Of a DNA stretch of 64,000 nt, positions 49,222 through 59,849 are shown piece by piece (positions within the stretch are counted from its first letter, which is position 1; every line of letters begins with the position of its first letter). The stretch comes from Conus ventricosus (Eukaryota; Mollusca; Gastropoda; Neogastropoda; Conidae): positions 33,847,975-33,911,974 of the forward strand of contig CM031601.1 of assembly GCA_018398815.1 (NCBI GenBank), read 5' to 3'. The position numbers and the translations under genes were made by a program. Below the pieces are notes generated by a model. It was not told the DNA's origin and searched no databases. It saw only the letters and a list, made by a program, of their open reading frames with translations.

Positions 49222-49504
49222 TATATGGATTGGTTGTCATGTTTTGACACTGGTGACACTGGTTGTGTTTTCAAGTAAACTGTTGACTTGTCAAATGTCC
49301 CAATGCATACATAATTGTAAAAATTCACAAAAAATAATAGTATAATGTAATGATAACATACATTTTTTTCAATCAATGAATCAACCTGTAAAAATGAAAT
49401 ATGAATAGTAAATCACCAGGGGAAGAAAAAGTTCTAAAAAAGGAACACATTCAATCCCCTTCTCTCCACCCCACCTGCCTCCTTCCCTGTAGACCCCTTC
49501 GTAC

Positions 49505-50740
49505 TTTTTACACACACACCCCACCCACCCAACTCCATCCCACACCTGTTTTACCCACCCAACTCCATCCCACACCTGTTTTCCCCACCCAACTCCATCC
49601 CACATCTGTTTTCCCCACCCAACTCCATCCCACACCTGTTTTTCCCCACCCAACTCCATCCCACACCTGTTTTCCCCATCCATCTCCATCCCACACCTGT
49701 TTTCCCCACCCATCTCCATCCCACACCTGTTTTCCTCCACACATCTCCATCATACACCTGTTTTCCCCACCCAACTCCATCCCACACCTGTTTTCCCCAC
49801 CCAACTCCATCCCACACCTGTTTTTCCCCATCCATCTCCATCCCACACCTGTTTTCCCCACACAACTCCATCCCACACCTGTTTTCCCCACACAACTCCA
49901 TCCCACACCTGTTTTCCCCACCAACTCCATCCCACATCTGTTTTCCCCACCCAGCTCCATCACACCTGTTTTCCCCACCCAACACCATCCCACACCTGTT
50001 TTCCCCACCCAACTCCATCCCACACCTGTTTTCCCCACCCAGCTCCATCACACCTGTTTTCCCATCCAACTCCATCCCACACCTGTTTTCCCCACCCAAC
50101 TCCATCCCACACCTGTTTTCTCCACCCAACTCCATCCCACACCTGTTTTTCCCCACCCAACTCCATCCCACACCTGTTTTCCCCACCCAACTCCATCCCA
50201 CACCTGTTTTCCACACCCAACTCCATCCCACACCTGTTTTCCCCACCCAACTCCATCCCACACCTGTTTTTCCCCACCCAACTCCATCCCACACCTGTTT
50301 CTCCACCCAACTCCATCCCACACCTGTTTTCTCCACCCAACTCCATCCCACACCTGTTTTCTCCACACAACTCCATCCCACACCTGTTTTCCCCACCCAG
50401 CTCCATCACACCTGTTTTCCCCATCCAACTCCATCCCACACCTGTTTTCTCCACCTAACTCCATCCCACACCTGTTTTCCCCACCCATCTCCATCCCACA
50501 CCTGTTTTCTCCACCCAGCTCCATCCCACACCTGTTTTCTCCACCCAGCTCCATCACACCTGTTTTCCCCACCCAACTCCATCCGACACCTGTTTTCCAC
50601 ACCCAACTCCATCCTACACCTGTTTTCCCCACCTATCTCCATCCCACCTGTTTTACCCACCCAACTCCATCCCACATCTGTTTTCCCCACTTATCTCCAT
50701 CCCACCTGTTTTCCCCACCCATCTCCAAGCCATATCTGTT
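49505..50740. repeat. 30-nt minisatellite (CATCCCACACCTGTTTTCCC)
   Basis: About 41 units of CCCAACTCCATCCCACACCT, GTTTTCCCCA. The 30-nt period and lack of stops keep a plus frame open for 466 codons (PHPTPSHTCF type) and several minus frames open too. All are artefacts. Confidence 0.95.
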
Positions 50741-51240
50741 TTTACAAACCCATCACATCAGAACTCTAGCCCCCTCTTCCTCTAACTGCCACCCATTCTA
50801 AAACAGTAACATTTAAATACAAATAATAACAATTTACACACACACACACACACACCACACACACACACACACCACACACACAGTCTAGACATGTACAAGC
50901 CAACATAAAGAATGCACATGATACCCCACAACCTTTCCAGCAGGATGAACTAACATACTGCTCATGAGAGTTTTGCATTTCCAGACAAACAACAGTTGTC
51001 CTGCTCTGCCTATAACAAATTTGAGTCTAAATGTTTAGGAGAAAAAAAGGTAAACATTCAACACATACAAAAAAGAACTTTCAAGGTTTGAAATATTCAC
51101 ATTTTCTGAGGGAAACCTATAACATCACACCTTCAAAATGAACAATGTTTAAGAAGGGTATCGGCTGAACTGGTGTCTACATTTTTCATTAATCAGAACA
51201 CACAAACATGCGCCCACACCCACATCCACGCAGAATCCCC
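50741..51240. other. Intron 2 sequence with short (AC)n runs
   Basis: AC runs at 50836-50880. The rest is unique, with no exon recognised. Confidence 0.5.
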
Positions 51241-51407
51241 ATTCAAATAAACACACACACACACAAACAGATGAATAGACAGATAGATATAGACAGATAG
51301 ACAAATACACAGACAGATATATACACACATACACTCTCTCTCTTCCCCTCAAACACATACATACATGTGTGCGCGCACACACACCACACGCACACACACA
51401 CACACAC

Positions 51408-51457
<50 letters not shown>

Positions 51458-51472
51458 CCCCATCAAACTTCA

Positions 51473-51504
<32 letters not shown>

Positions 51505-51512
51505 GAGAACCA
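51241..51512. repeat. Compound microsatellite (AC)n, (AGAT)n, (CT)n
   Basis: Simple sequence reaching within about 15 bases of the exon 2 donor. ORFs here are artefacts. Confidence 0.95.
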
Positions 51513-51526
51513 GCTCTAAGTCTCAC

Positions 51527-51701
51527 ATAGTCAGCCAGAGCTTTGATGCCACTGGGGAAGCGCTGAGGATCGGGGACCAGTCTGCCAGCAGGGTCTCTCT
51601 GCTTGGCCAGCCAGCAGTCGTCAATGTTGATGTACTCATAGCCCACGTCCTTTAGGCCCAGTTCCACCACCCTGTCTGCCATGGTCTTGTACAGCTTCTC
51701 A
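51527..51701 (-). CDS. GLA/NAGA: GH27 gene exon 2 (substrate-binding IDDCW)
   Basis: 175 nt, the same as human GLA exon 2, entering in phase 2 (TGTGCACAG/T GAG) and leaving in phase 0 (GACTAT/GTGAGA). It encodes [20 protein letters not shown], then [20 protein letters not shown] and [26 protein letters not shown] holds the two aspartates that bind the sugar (Asp92, Asp93 in human GLA). QRDP-GRL--DP-RFP-GI--LADY is family-wide. The codon split at the start predicts exon 1 ends with two bases of a serine codon. Exon 1 was not found between here and 64000. Confidence 0.97.
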
Positions 51702-51985
51702 CTGTGCACACATTGTTAGTCATGTTACACCAAAATGTCCTCTGTACAATACACCACCACCCTGTCTGCCATGGCCTTGTACAGCTTCTCACTGTACACA
51801 CATTGTTAGTAATGTTACACCAAAATGTCCTCTGTACAATACACCACCATCCTGTCTACCATGGTCTTGTACAGCTTCTCACTGTACACACATTGTTAGT
51901 AATGTTACACCAAAATGTCCTCTGTACAATATACCACCATCCTGTTTGCCATGTTCCTGTACAGCCTTTCACTGTACAAACTGTC
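51702..51985 (-). repeat. 90-nt repeat reiterating the exon 2 acceptor and exon start
   Basis: Four copies at a 90-nt period (acceptor positions 51701, 51791, 51881, 51971). Each repeats, in the gene sense, a TGTACAG acceptor followed by TGAGAAGCTGTACAAGRCCA, then TGGCAGACAGGGTGGTGG, i.e. the first 40 or so bases of exon 2. Only the innermost copy continues into full coding sequence. Similarity decays outward (GAAAGGCTGTACAGGAACAT in the fourth). Confidence 0.9.
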
Positions 51986-52202
51986 AATCACCTTGTACTG
52001 TCTAACCTTTCTACTCAGTGCCATCACAATGCCTGCCATGTTCTAGCTTTTCACTGCACACACATCATTACAAAAAGCCCAATGTACTCTACACCTACCC
52101 CTCTGAAACACAACATGTGCTTTTCACTGCACACACATCATTACAAAAAGCCCACTGTACTCTACTACACCTACCCCTCTGAAACACAACCATGCGCGAA
52201 AA

Positions 52203-52206
<4 letters not shown>

Positions 52207-52238
<32 letters not shown>

Positions 52239-52244
52239 GGGGGT

Positions 52245-52285
<41 letters not shown>

Positions 52286-52700
52286 CTGTGTCTGTGTGTC
52301 TCTGTGTCTGTGTGTCTCTGTGTCTCTGTGTCTCTGTTGTCTCTGTCTGTCTCTGTCTGTCCCTGTCTGTCTCTGTGTCTCTGTCTGTCTCTGTGTCTCT
52401 GTCTGTCTCTCTGTGTCTCTGTCTGTCTCTCTGTGTCTCTGTCTGTCTGTGTGCGTCTGTGTGCGTGCGTCTGTGTGCACGCGTCTGTGCGCACGCGTCT
52501 GTGCGCACGCGTCTGTGCGCACGCTCTGTGCGCACGCATCGTGCGCACGCTACTGTGCGTGCGCTACTGTGCATGTATATGTCAGTGTGTGTGCATGTGT
52601 GTATGTGTTTGTGCATGTGCAGATGCATGTGGGGGGGGGGGGGGAATACATTTGTATGGGTGTGTCCGGGGGGGGGGGGGGGGGGGGGGGGTTATTGTTG
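52207..52700. repeat. (GT)n, long poly-G and (CTGT)n compound tract
   Basis: GT run, then G-rich run at about 52236-52284 (about 45 G with one T), then CTGTGTCT-type sequence to about 52480, CGCACG-rich sequence, and two further poly-G runs near 52631-52644 and 52669-52690. Long ORFs on both strands are artefacts of low complexity. Confidence 0.95.
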
Positions 52701-53429
52701 CATATGCATATGTTATGTGTACATCTACAACCTCTTGGGTGATGTGTTGGTTAAAACCTGCACAAACAAAAGTGAGGATAATTAATGTATGGACATTTCA
52801 GCAGACAATAATTTATCTTGAACAATAACTGACTTTTTTTCGAAGATCGATAAATATGACTAACAAAGAAAAGAACAGGACACAAATACACAAGTACATC
52901 TTAATGAAATCTAAAAAATGAAACATCAAACTCATTCACAATCTGCCACATCTGTACAAAAACCAAAATGTGTTGTAAAATATATATCACAGTCACTCAG
53001 TGACATCACCAGTGTGGACAAATGCGCCAAAAGACATGGCATGGCAAGTAGAATACACAAAAACAAAAAAACATCAGACTATCTTCTCACTGCAACAGGT
53101 GGTACAATGAAAGGTAGAGATGAGGAAACTGCAAGTAGACAAGGCAACAAAAGGAGCAAGGAAAAAGGGGGGGGGGGAGGGGAAGGGGGGGGAGGGGCTG
53201 ACCAACGGGATCTCTGACTACTCTTTTTCTGACACTGGTTGTATATATCATTCTTTTTCTTTCTTTTTGTCTTTTTCATTGTCACTGATGCAGCTGTCGG
53301 AATGTCATCGTCTGACTCGAAGCTCCCATGACAACCAGCCATTGTGTCCTCATGGCCTGTCCAGCGGGGGAATGAGCACACATACCGTCTCATGAGACCG
53401 TTCATGATAACCAGGCACATGGCAGTTCA
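52701..53429. other. Intron 1 unique sequence
   Basis: Includes a G-rich stretch at 53168-53198. No exon with signal-peptide or PMGW character was recognised. Confidence 0.45.
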
Positions 53430-53882
53430 CATCGTCACATGACGATCCAATTTCTGCAGGAGAGAATCACCAGCAATGCCAGTATCAGCATCATACACAT
53501 GACGACCATCTCTGCAGGAGAGAAAAACACAGCAATGCCAGTTCAGCATCTCACCATGACAACCATCTCTGACAGGAGAGAAAACACCAGCATGCCAGTA
53601 TTCAGCATCATCACCATGACGACCATCATCTGCAGGAGAGGAAACACAGGCAATGTCAGTATCAGCATCATCACCATGACAACCATCATCTGCAGGAGAG
53701 GAAACACAGGCAATGCCAGTATCAGCATCATCACCATGACAACCATCATCTGCAGGAGAGAAAAACACCTGTAGGCAATGCCAGTATCAGCATCATCACC
53801 ATGACAACCATCATCTGCAGGAGAGAAAACACCTGTAGGCAATGCCAGTATCAGCATCATCACCATGACGACCATCATCTGC
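53430..53882. repeat. 60-nt minisatellite (CACCATGACAACCATCATCT)
   Basis: About eight units of GCAATGCCAGTATCAGCATC, ATCACCATGACAACCATCAT, CTGCAGGAGAGAAAACACA. The period is divisible by three, so several frames are open as artefacts. Confidence 0.93.
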
Positions 53883-55074
53883 AGAAAGAAAAACAGAGAT
53901 GAGACCTGGATATTCCATTTTCAGTTTGGTGTCACTAGTTGCCAAAAACACAGTACATGTATACACAAACAGTGTCTGCTAAGGTGCGAGATAACATACA
54001 ATTCTTGATCAAAATAAACTGATACGTTGATAGATAATGTAAACACAAAATCATAAATCATAACACACTGGCACATGCTGACACAGCTTCTCTCTCTGCG
54101 TCTCTCTCTCTCTCTCACATACACACACACACACTCACACACGCGCAACACACACCACACACGCGCACACACACCACAACACACACACACACACATCTGT
54201 ACAGTGCATATTTTACAAACGAACGAACAATGTAACACAAACATATTTACACAGTAACAGTACTAACACGCACACAAATCATAAGCAAACACACAATATG
54301 ACATTACATAATGCACATACACACACTATGCACATACATGCATAAAGTATGCACACATAATCAACAATTTTCTTTGTATCAATTCCATTAGTTCCAATGT
54401 CTCAGTTTAAAAAGTCAATTCAATCTGACAGCAGGACTAGGTTGTGGCTCAAGTAACTTCAGTGGCCACCAGCTGAAGTTGTTGCAGCATGAGCAGTGTA
54501 CTGTACTGACTATGGACCTTGCTTGTGCACGGATACTTTGTGGATGGTACAGTCTTGGTAACATGCTGTAGTCTTAACAACAACAGCAGCAGGAGCAGAG
54601 TACTGTACTGACTATGGTTGTGTAAGGAAACTTTGTCGATGGTGGTCTTAATAACAACATACCGTCTCTGTTTACTTTGGTTTACCAATTTATGTGAAAC
54701 TGGTATATTGACCGCCCTACCTTTCTATCAGGTCAGTGTACATTTTCCTAGGCATGACACACAGCTGAGGGAGAAAACAGTCCAAGTATAAAGAAATCCT
54801 AAAATTCTTTGCTCTCAGACTAAGACTATCATCCTCATTACTCATGTTATGCATAAATGATGTGTGTGACTGCTTTCAATCCCATCATTATCAAGACAAT
54901 ATAAAGAAATTCTTAAAATTCTTTGCTCTCAGACTAAGACTCTCATCCTCATTACTCATGTTATGCATAAATGATGTATGTGACTGCTTTTAATCTCATT
55001 ATCAACACAATCATAATTTTCCTTACAAGTCACCAGTGTCCTAGGCATAGGGTGTATGAGTGTGTGATCATGTG
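53883..55074. other. Unique sequence with short duplications and (CA)n runs
   Basis: CA-rich simple sequence at 54110-54200. Two direct-repeat pairs: GAGCAGTGTACTGTACTGAC type at 54490-54650, and a pair of about 110 nt starting TATAAAGAAATYCTWAAATT at 54788 and 54900. No gene was recognised. Confidence 0.55.
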
Positions 55075-55199
55075 TGTATATGTGTGTGCGTGTGTGTGTG
55101 TGACAGAGATAGATGGAGAGGGGAGGTTGCGTCTGCGGTCCTCAGGTTTCCCACGACTACTTCTGTAGTTATGGGCCTGAGGTGAGGTGAGGTGAGGTG

Positions 55200-55246
<47 letters not shown>

Positions 55247-55287
55247 GTGTGTGTGTGTGGTGTGTGATGTCGTCGCATGTGTGTGTG

Positions 55288-55343
<56 letters not shown>

Positions 55344-55620
55344 TGTGTGTGTCACAGTGTGTTGACAACTAGTACAGTATGTGTGCACTTGTGTGTGTGT
55401 GTGTGTGTGCGTGTGTGTGTGTGGTGTGTGTGTTGTGGATAGTGCAAGTCGTGTGTGTGTGTGTACGTGTGTTGAATAGTGACTGTGTGTGTGTGTTGTG
55501 TGTGTGTGTGTGTGTGTTGTGTGTGGGTGCGGAGAGGATGAGAGGGAAATGTTGGTACATCTCACTGCACACAACAGCCTTCTGTGAAGTGTGGATGAAG
55601 TTTATTGCACCTGATTGCGG

Positions 55621-55658
<38 letters not shown>

Positions 55659-55705
55659 TGTGTGTGTGTGTGGTGTGTGTGTGTGGTGTGTGTGAAAGTG
55701 GTAGA
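55075..55705. repeat. Interrupted (GT)n microsatellites
   Basis: Several GT runs separated by short unique pieces. All CVCV and HTHT frames are artefacts. Confidence 0.96.
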
Positions 55706-55739
55706 GAGGAAACGATTTACACAAGCTATCCATGGGTGA

Positions 55740-57300
55740 TGTTTAGCCATGTTCAATTTTTTGCATTAGGACTTCCCCGATGGGCTTCAACTGATTTGAC
55801 GTACAAGGAGGCTGTTGTGTTACCCTTAAATGAACACAGGTATAAGTTGTGCCTGTAGTTTTACAGTTAGAGCTAGAACCATCCCAAATTCAGTAAAGAC
55901 TGAACTGGATGGAAGTACGTATATTTCAAGACAGATGCGTAACAAAGCAGTGTACATGACCCTAGGTGATTATGTTTCCCCATTGTTTCAGAACTGTAAC
56001 CTGTCTCTTGATGGTATTGCTGCTGTTCCTTGTTGTTCATACCCTTCGTGGTTGTCAGAGCAGGCTGAAATCATCTACACTTACGGAGATCTTAATAAGA
56101 AAAATAATCCTCTGTTATTATCAAGTATCATCCTATGCCAAACACTTGACAGATAGGAAATACAATTCCTATCTACACATTTTCACGGATGGTTCTGTTT
56201 TAGATTCTTCAAATGTTGGGGCTTCCTTTGTAATACCAGCGCTTAGCATTAGAAAGAAATTCCATATTACGAAAAGATGTTCTACGTTTACAGCAGAGTT
56301 ATTTGCCATTTTGAGAGCTCTAGATTTTATACTTGACATGCCTGTTATACATAGTCAAATATTTATATCATCTGACTCAAAATCAGCACTTACGGCTCTA
56401 CATTGTCAATCAAAATCTAGTCGTTCAGACTTGGTATGTGAGATCTTATTTCTCATTCATCAGTTAATAACCTGGGGTATTGACATGACTTTGTTATGGG
56501 TTCCAGGGCACTCCAATTTACGTGGCAATGACTTAACTTTTATGCAAAGGAAGCTGCAAGAAATAAATCTGATGTTTTGAATTGTGATATTCTTCTTTCT
56601 TCATCTGAAGCTATTCACATTCTCACAAGTTCAATCTGGAACATAAGACAGAAACAATACCTTGAAGATTCAGCCCGGAAGCACAGATGGGATATGATTA
56701 ATCCAACAAGAAAATGTTGTAATCCCCAGGGCCAATCCCAAACCGTAACCTGTACATAGGTTGCAGGTTAATGGTTGGTTAGGCAGGTATTCAAAACTGC
56801 TTGTGCATGTGGTCAGGCTCTCGATATCCCTCATTTTTTATTTGACTGTACTAGTACAAGAACTCACTTTCAGCCTCTTCATGGTAAGATGAAGTCCTTT
56901 AAGCTTTCGCTGACTATGTCTAGTGTTTTCAATCCCAGTTATGAGAATGGTTGGAGTCTGGCTATGTTGGCTGTTTATCTTATTAGATCTCATCCACTAG
57001 GAAGATATTTTTCACTCCTCCACTGCCTCACCTCCTCCTCACTGCCTCCCCCCACCCCCCTCCCAACAGGGTTTTTTTCTTTTGTTTTTTTCCCCAATTC
57101 GCGAATTTTTGAAATGTTAAAATCTTATTCTAGGCACATACCATATCAGTATGGTTCGGAGTCTAATTTGCACGCAGAGCAAAGCTTTTTCATTCCCCCT
57201 CCCACTCTCTTCTTCCTTCTTCTCCCCCTCCCCAATCCATATACACCCATAACCTGTTCGACTCTTACGAGTAATATGTCAGCCAGTTCCATACTTCGAT
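55740..57300 (+). mobile_element. 3' part of an RNase-H-bearing LINE (copy 1)
   Basis: The frame over 55966-56580 contains a ribonuclease H domain: IFTDGSVLDSSNVGASFV, then CSTFTAELFAILRALD, ISSDSKSALTALHC and LLWVPGHSNLRGND. These match the D-E-D-(H)-D order of LINE RNase H. Further down, 56775-57302 begins FKTACACGQALDIPHFLFDC, like the cysteine/histidine C-terminal motif of such elements. The reverse transcriptase is missing or unrecognisable upstream, where the piece meets the GT microsatellite. Frame breaks show it is dead. The I/R1-like LINE group is likely, but the clade is not certain. Confidence 0.8.
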
Positions 57301-57309
57301 GATCCTTGA

Positions 57310-58030
57310 CTCCCATCAGATGCTTCTGGTTACCCTGCTGAACTTACAGCCCTGGTTCTAGCATTGAAGATAATCTCTCAATCCACAAACAATAACTTTC
57401 TGATTTTGTCTGATTCGCTGTCAGCGTTGGAGGCCATAGCTGGTAGTACCCTCCATCATCCCGAACTGCTACACTTTTTCTTAACTTTTTACTAGGTTCA
57501 AAGCGGAAAGGTCACAACATCGTTCTGGCTTGGGTTCCTGGCCATGTTGGCATCAGAGGGAATGAAATGGCTGATTGTTTGCCCAAGAATGCCACAACAG
57601 GGAAACTGTCTAACATATCTGTCCATACACAGATCAAAAACCCAAAGTTAATGATTATGTCAAAGACCTCGGGCAAGAGGAAAGGACCTTGCAGACGGAT
57701 AACAAACTATTCAAAATCTGTCCAAACCTGAGAGAATTTTTACCATGTTCCCAAGTCGGCCGTAAAGACAAAACAGTCTTGTGCCACTTGCATACAGGCC
57801 ACTCGTTTTATACCCATTCTTATATTTTAAAAGGTGAAGAAGCTCCGTGGTGCATTCAATGTCATGTTCCACTCACGGTGAAACATATTCTTTTAGATTA
57901 ATGGGACTTTCGCGATGTGAGACATAAACACTTTACAGCAGACTCCATGAAAACCCTGTTCAGAGATGTCCCACCTCACGTGATCTTTGAGTTTCTGAAA
58001 GAGATCAGTATTTTTCATCTGATCTAGGAT
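57310..58030 (+). mobile_element. 3' part of a second RNase-H-bearing LINE (copy 2)
   Basis: Broken frames give AELTALVLALKIISQ, FLILSDSLSALEAIAG and WVPGHVGIRGNEMAD (RNase H). Then 57689-57901 gives CHLHTGHSFYTHSYILKGEE and CIQCHVPLTVKHILLD, the RTGHT--THSYLL--E-PP-C--C----TVEHIL-DC tail typical of many invertebrate LINEs. It differs in sequence from copy 1, so it is a separate family in the same orientation. Confidence 0.8.
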
Positions 58031-58330
58031 TTTATGGAAGAAAGATTTTCAACTAGATAGATGTTAGCTTGAACTGTTTTTGTCTTTGTTTTTCTGTGTG
58101 GGAATTCAGCAGTAGGGATAGAGAAGAGTGGAGGTGGGGAGGGAGAGGCAGAGAATGTGAGACTATGTTAATTTCCCCCCCCCCCCCCCCCCTTACTTCC
58201 TTCCCACTTCCCACACCTGCTCCACCACTGCCTACTTGGTCACAGTTAATGCTGACATCATTCAGGATTCAGGATAGGGACGGTGTTAGAACACATAGCC
58301 ATCTAGGCGTTTAATTGTACAATCTTTTGG
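58031..58330. other. LINE 3' flank with a poly-C tract
   Basis: Contains a C run of about 23 at 58167-58191 flanked by G/A-rich sequence. No gene was recognised. Confidence 0.5.
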
Positions 58331-58399
58331 TGAAATTTTTTTTTAAACAATATAGGTCATACAAGGTCATCTGTGATCGCTCAGTCTTTAGTGATGGTT

Positions 58400-59030
58400 T
58401 TAATCATCATAATCATATTCTATATCAACAAAGTAATGCCATTTGTCAATTAGGTCTTTGAAGGTGTTAATATCTTGTGCACATTTAATGTTAGTAGGCA
58501 ACATATTCCATAGAGGTGCAACACGGTTACTAAAACAATTTTCTTTTGTTGGTACGACTGTATTCAATAAAGATTTCACCAGTACTATTTCTAGTAAGGG
58601 TATGATTTGTTTATTTAAAGAAATCTTGCATACTTATGTTATCGATATCATTAAAAATCTTAAAAGCTTGAATTAAGTCTCCTCGAACTCTTCTAGCTTT
58701 CAATGAGGGAATATTTAATTGCTTCAATCTGTCTCTATCACACAAATTCTGTATACCATGTACCAATGTGGTGGCTCTTCTCTGTATCTTTTCAATTAAG
58801 GCAGACTGCCCTTTCAAATATGGATACCAAATTACACTGCCATACGCAAGATGAGATCTTACTAGTGCCTTATATGAATAAATATATGTATCTTTGTCTA
58901 GAAATGAAAATGGTTCAGTTTCAGGTTCATAGGGACAATTGCTTTTGTAATTATAGCCAGAAACTGGCTTTACATGTCCCTTCTATGTGTTATCTGGTCT
59001 ATGTACGGTCATAACTCGCTCAAGTCTTTA
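58400..59030 (-). mobile_element. CR1/L2-like LINE 3' end (copy A)
   Basis: The minus frame 58611-58817 reads KGQSALIEKIQRRATTLVHG, then RLKQLNIPSLKARRVRGDLI, and is followed by a decayed FSNRVAPLWNMLPTNIKCAQ. This is the C-terminal tail of a CR1/L2-type ORF2 (K-Q---IE-VQRRATK-V, L-L-SL--RR-RGDLI). Confidence 0.8.
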
Positions 59031-59044
59031 TTTATCATAATAAA

Positions 59045-59700
59045 ATTAAACAGTCTTCAATAATGTACTATCATCGATAGAGCTTTTGAAAAGATTAGTA
59101 TTTTGAGCACATTTAATGTCAGGGGTTAATTTATTCCAAAGATTTGTTACTCTGTTACTAAAAGAAAATTTCCTTAGGTTAGTGCGACAATATTCATGAT
59201 AAATTTTATCCACACTCTTTCTAGTAGTATCAACTCTTGATGCAGTAAAAAAATTGTGAAATAGGAATATTGTCAACACAATTAAATATTTTATAGACTT
59301 GGATCACCTCACTCGTCTTGTTTTTAGGGTAGGCAGTCCAAGAGCTTTTAACCTACCTTCATAGGGAAGATTTTACATATTCTTTACAAGCTTTTTGCTC
59401 TTCTTTGTACTCTTTCCAAAACAGCAGACTGCCTCTTTAATCAAGGATACCAAATTGTATTGCCATATTTCAAATGTGGTCTAACGAAAGCCTTGCATAG
59501 TTTTGTAAAAATATCTTTATCTATGTGAATAAAAGCATGTTTAATTATACCAATCATTTTATTAGCTTTATTTATAGTGTTTTGAATATGTTTATCGAAT
59601 ACCAGGCCAGAATCAAAAGTGACACCAAGATCTTTTTCATAATCACATGTTGAAATATCTGCACGCTCACCAGTACTGTTTAGCATTGTATATTGGTATC
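59045..59700 (-). mobile_element. CR1/L2-like LINE 3' end (copy B)
   Basis: Minus frames 59441-59686 (EKDLGVTFDSGLVFDKHIQN, CKAFVRPHLKYGNTIWYP) and 59046-59279 (CRTNLRKFSFSNRVTNLWNK) are the same C-terminal region as copies A and C, separated by a frame break. An (AGT)n run and a short unique piece separate it from copy C. Confidence 0.8.
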
Positions 59701-59849
59701 TTGGGTTCCTACGTCCAACATGTAGTAGTTAGTAGTAGTAGTAGTAATAGGGACCGGCTTTTTTTAGCCTTAGGCCTTACGGCCTATTTGCGTCCCCTCA
59801 TTATTTTTCAATTTAAGTTCGGTCTGGTTGCATGCCTGTCATAAATAAC

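Noticed and set aside
49401..50801. 466-codon plus ORF (PHPTPSHTCF repeats) and several minus ORFs
   Set aside because: A 30-nt period without stops keeps frames open, and no non-repetitive coding sequence is attached.
52095..52828. Low-complexity ORFs up to 374 codons
   Set aside because: Composed of GT, poly-G and CTGT simple sequence, with no domain.
53427..53878. 113-codon minus ORF with PADDGCHGDDADT repeats
   Set aside because: The 60-nt array has a period divisible by three. No flanking coding exon or homology.
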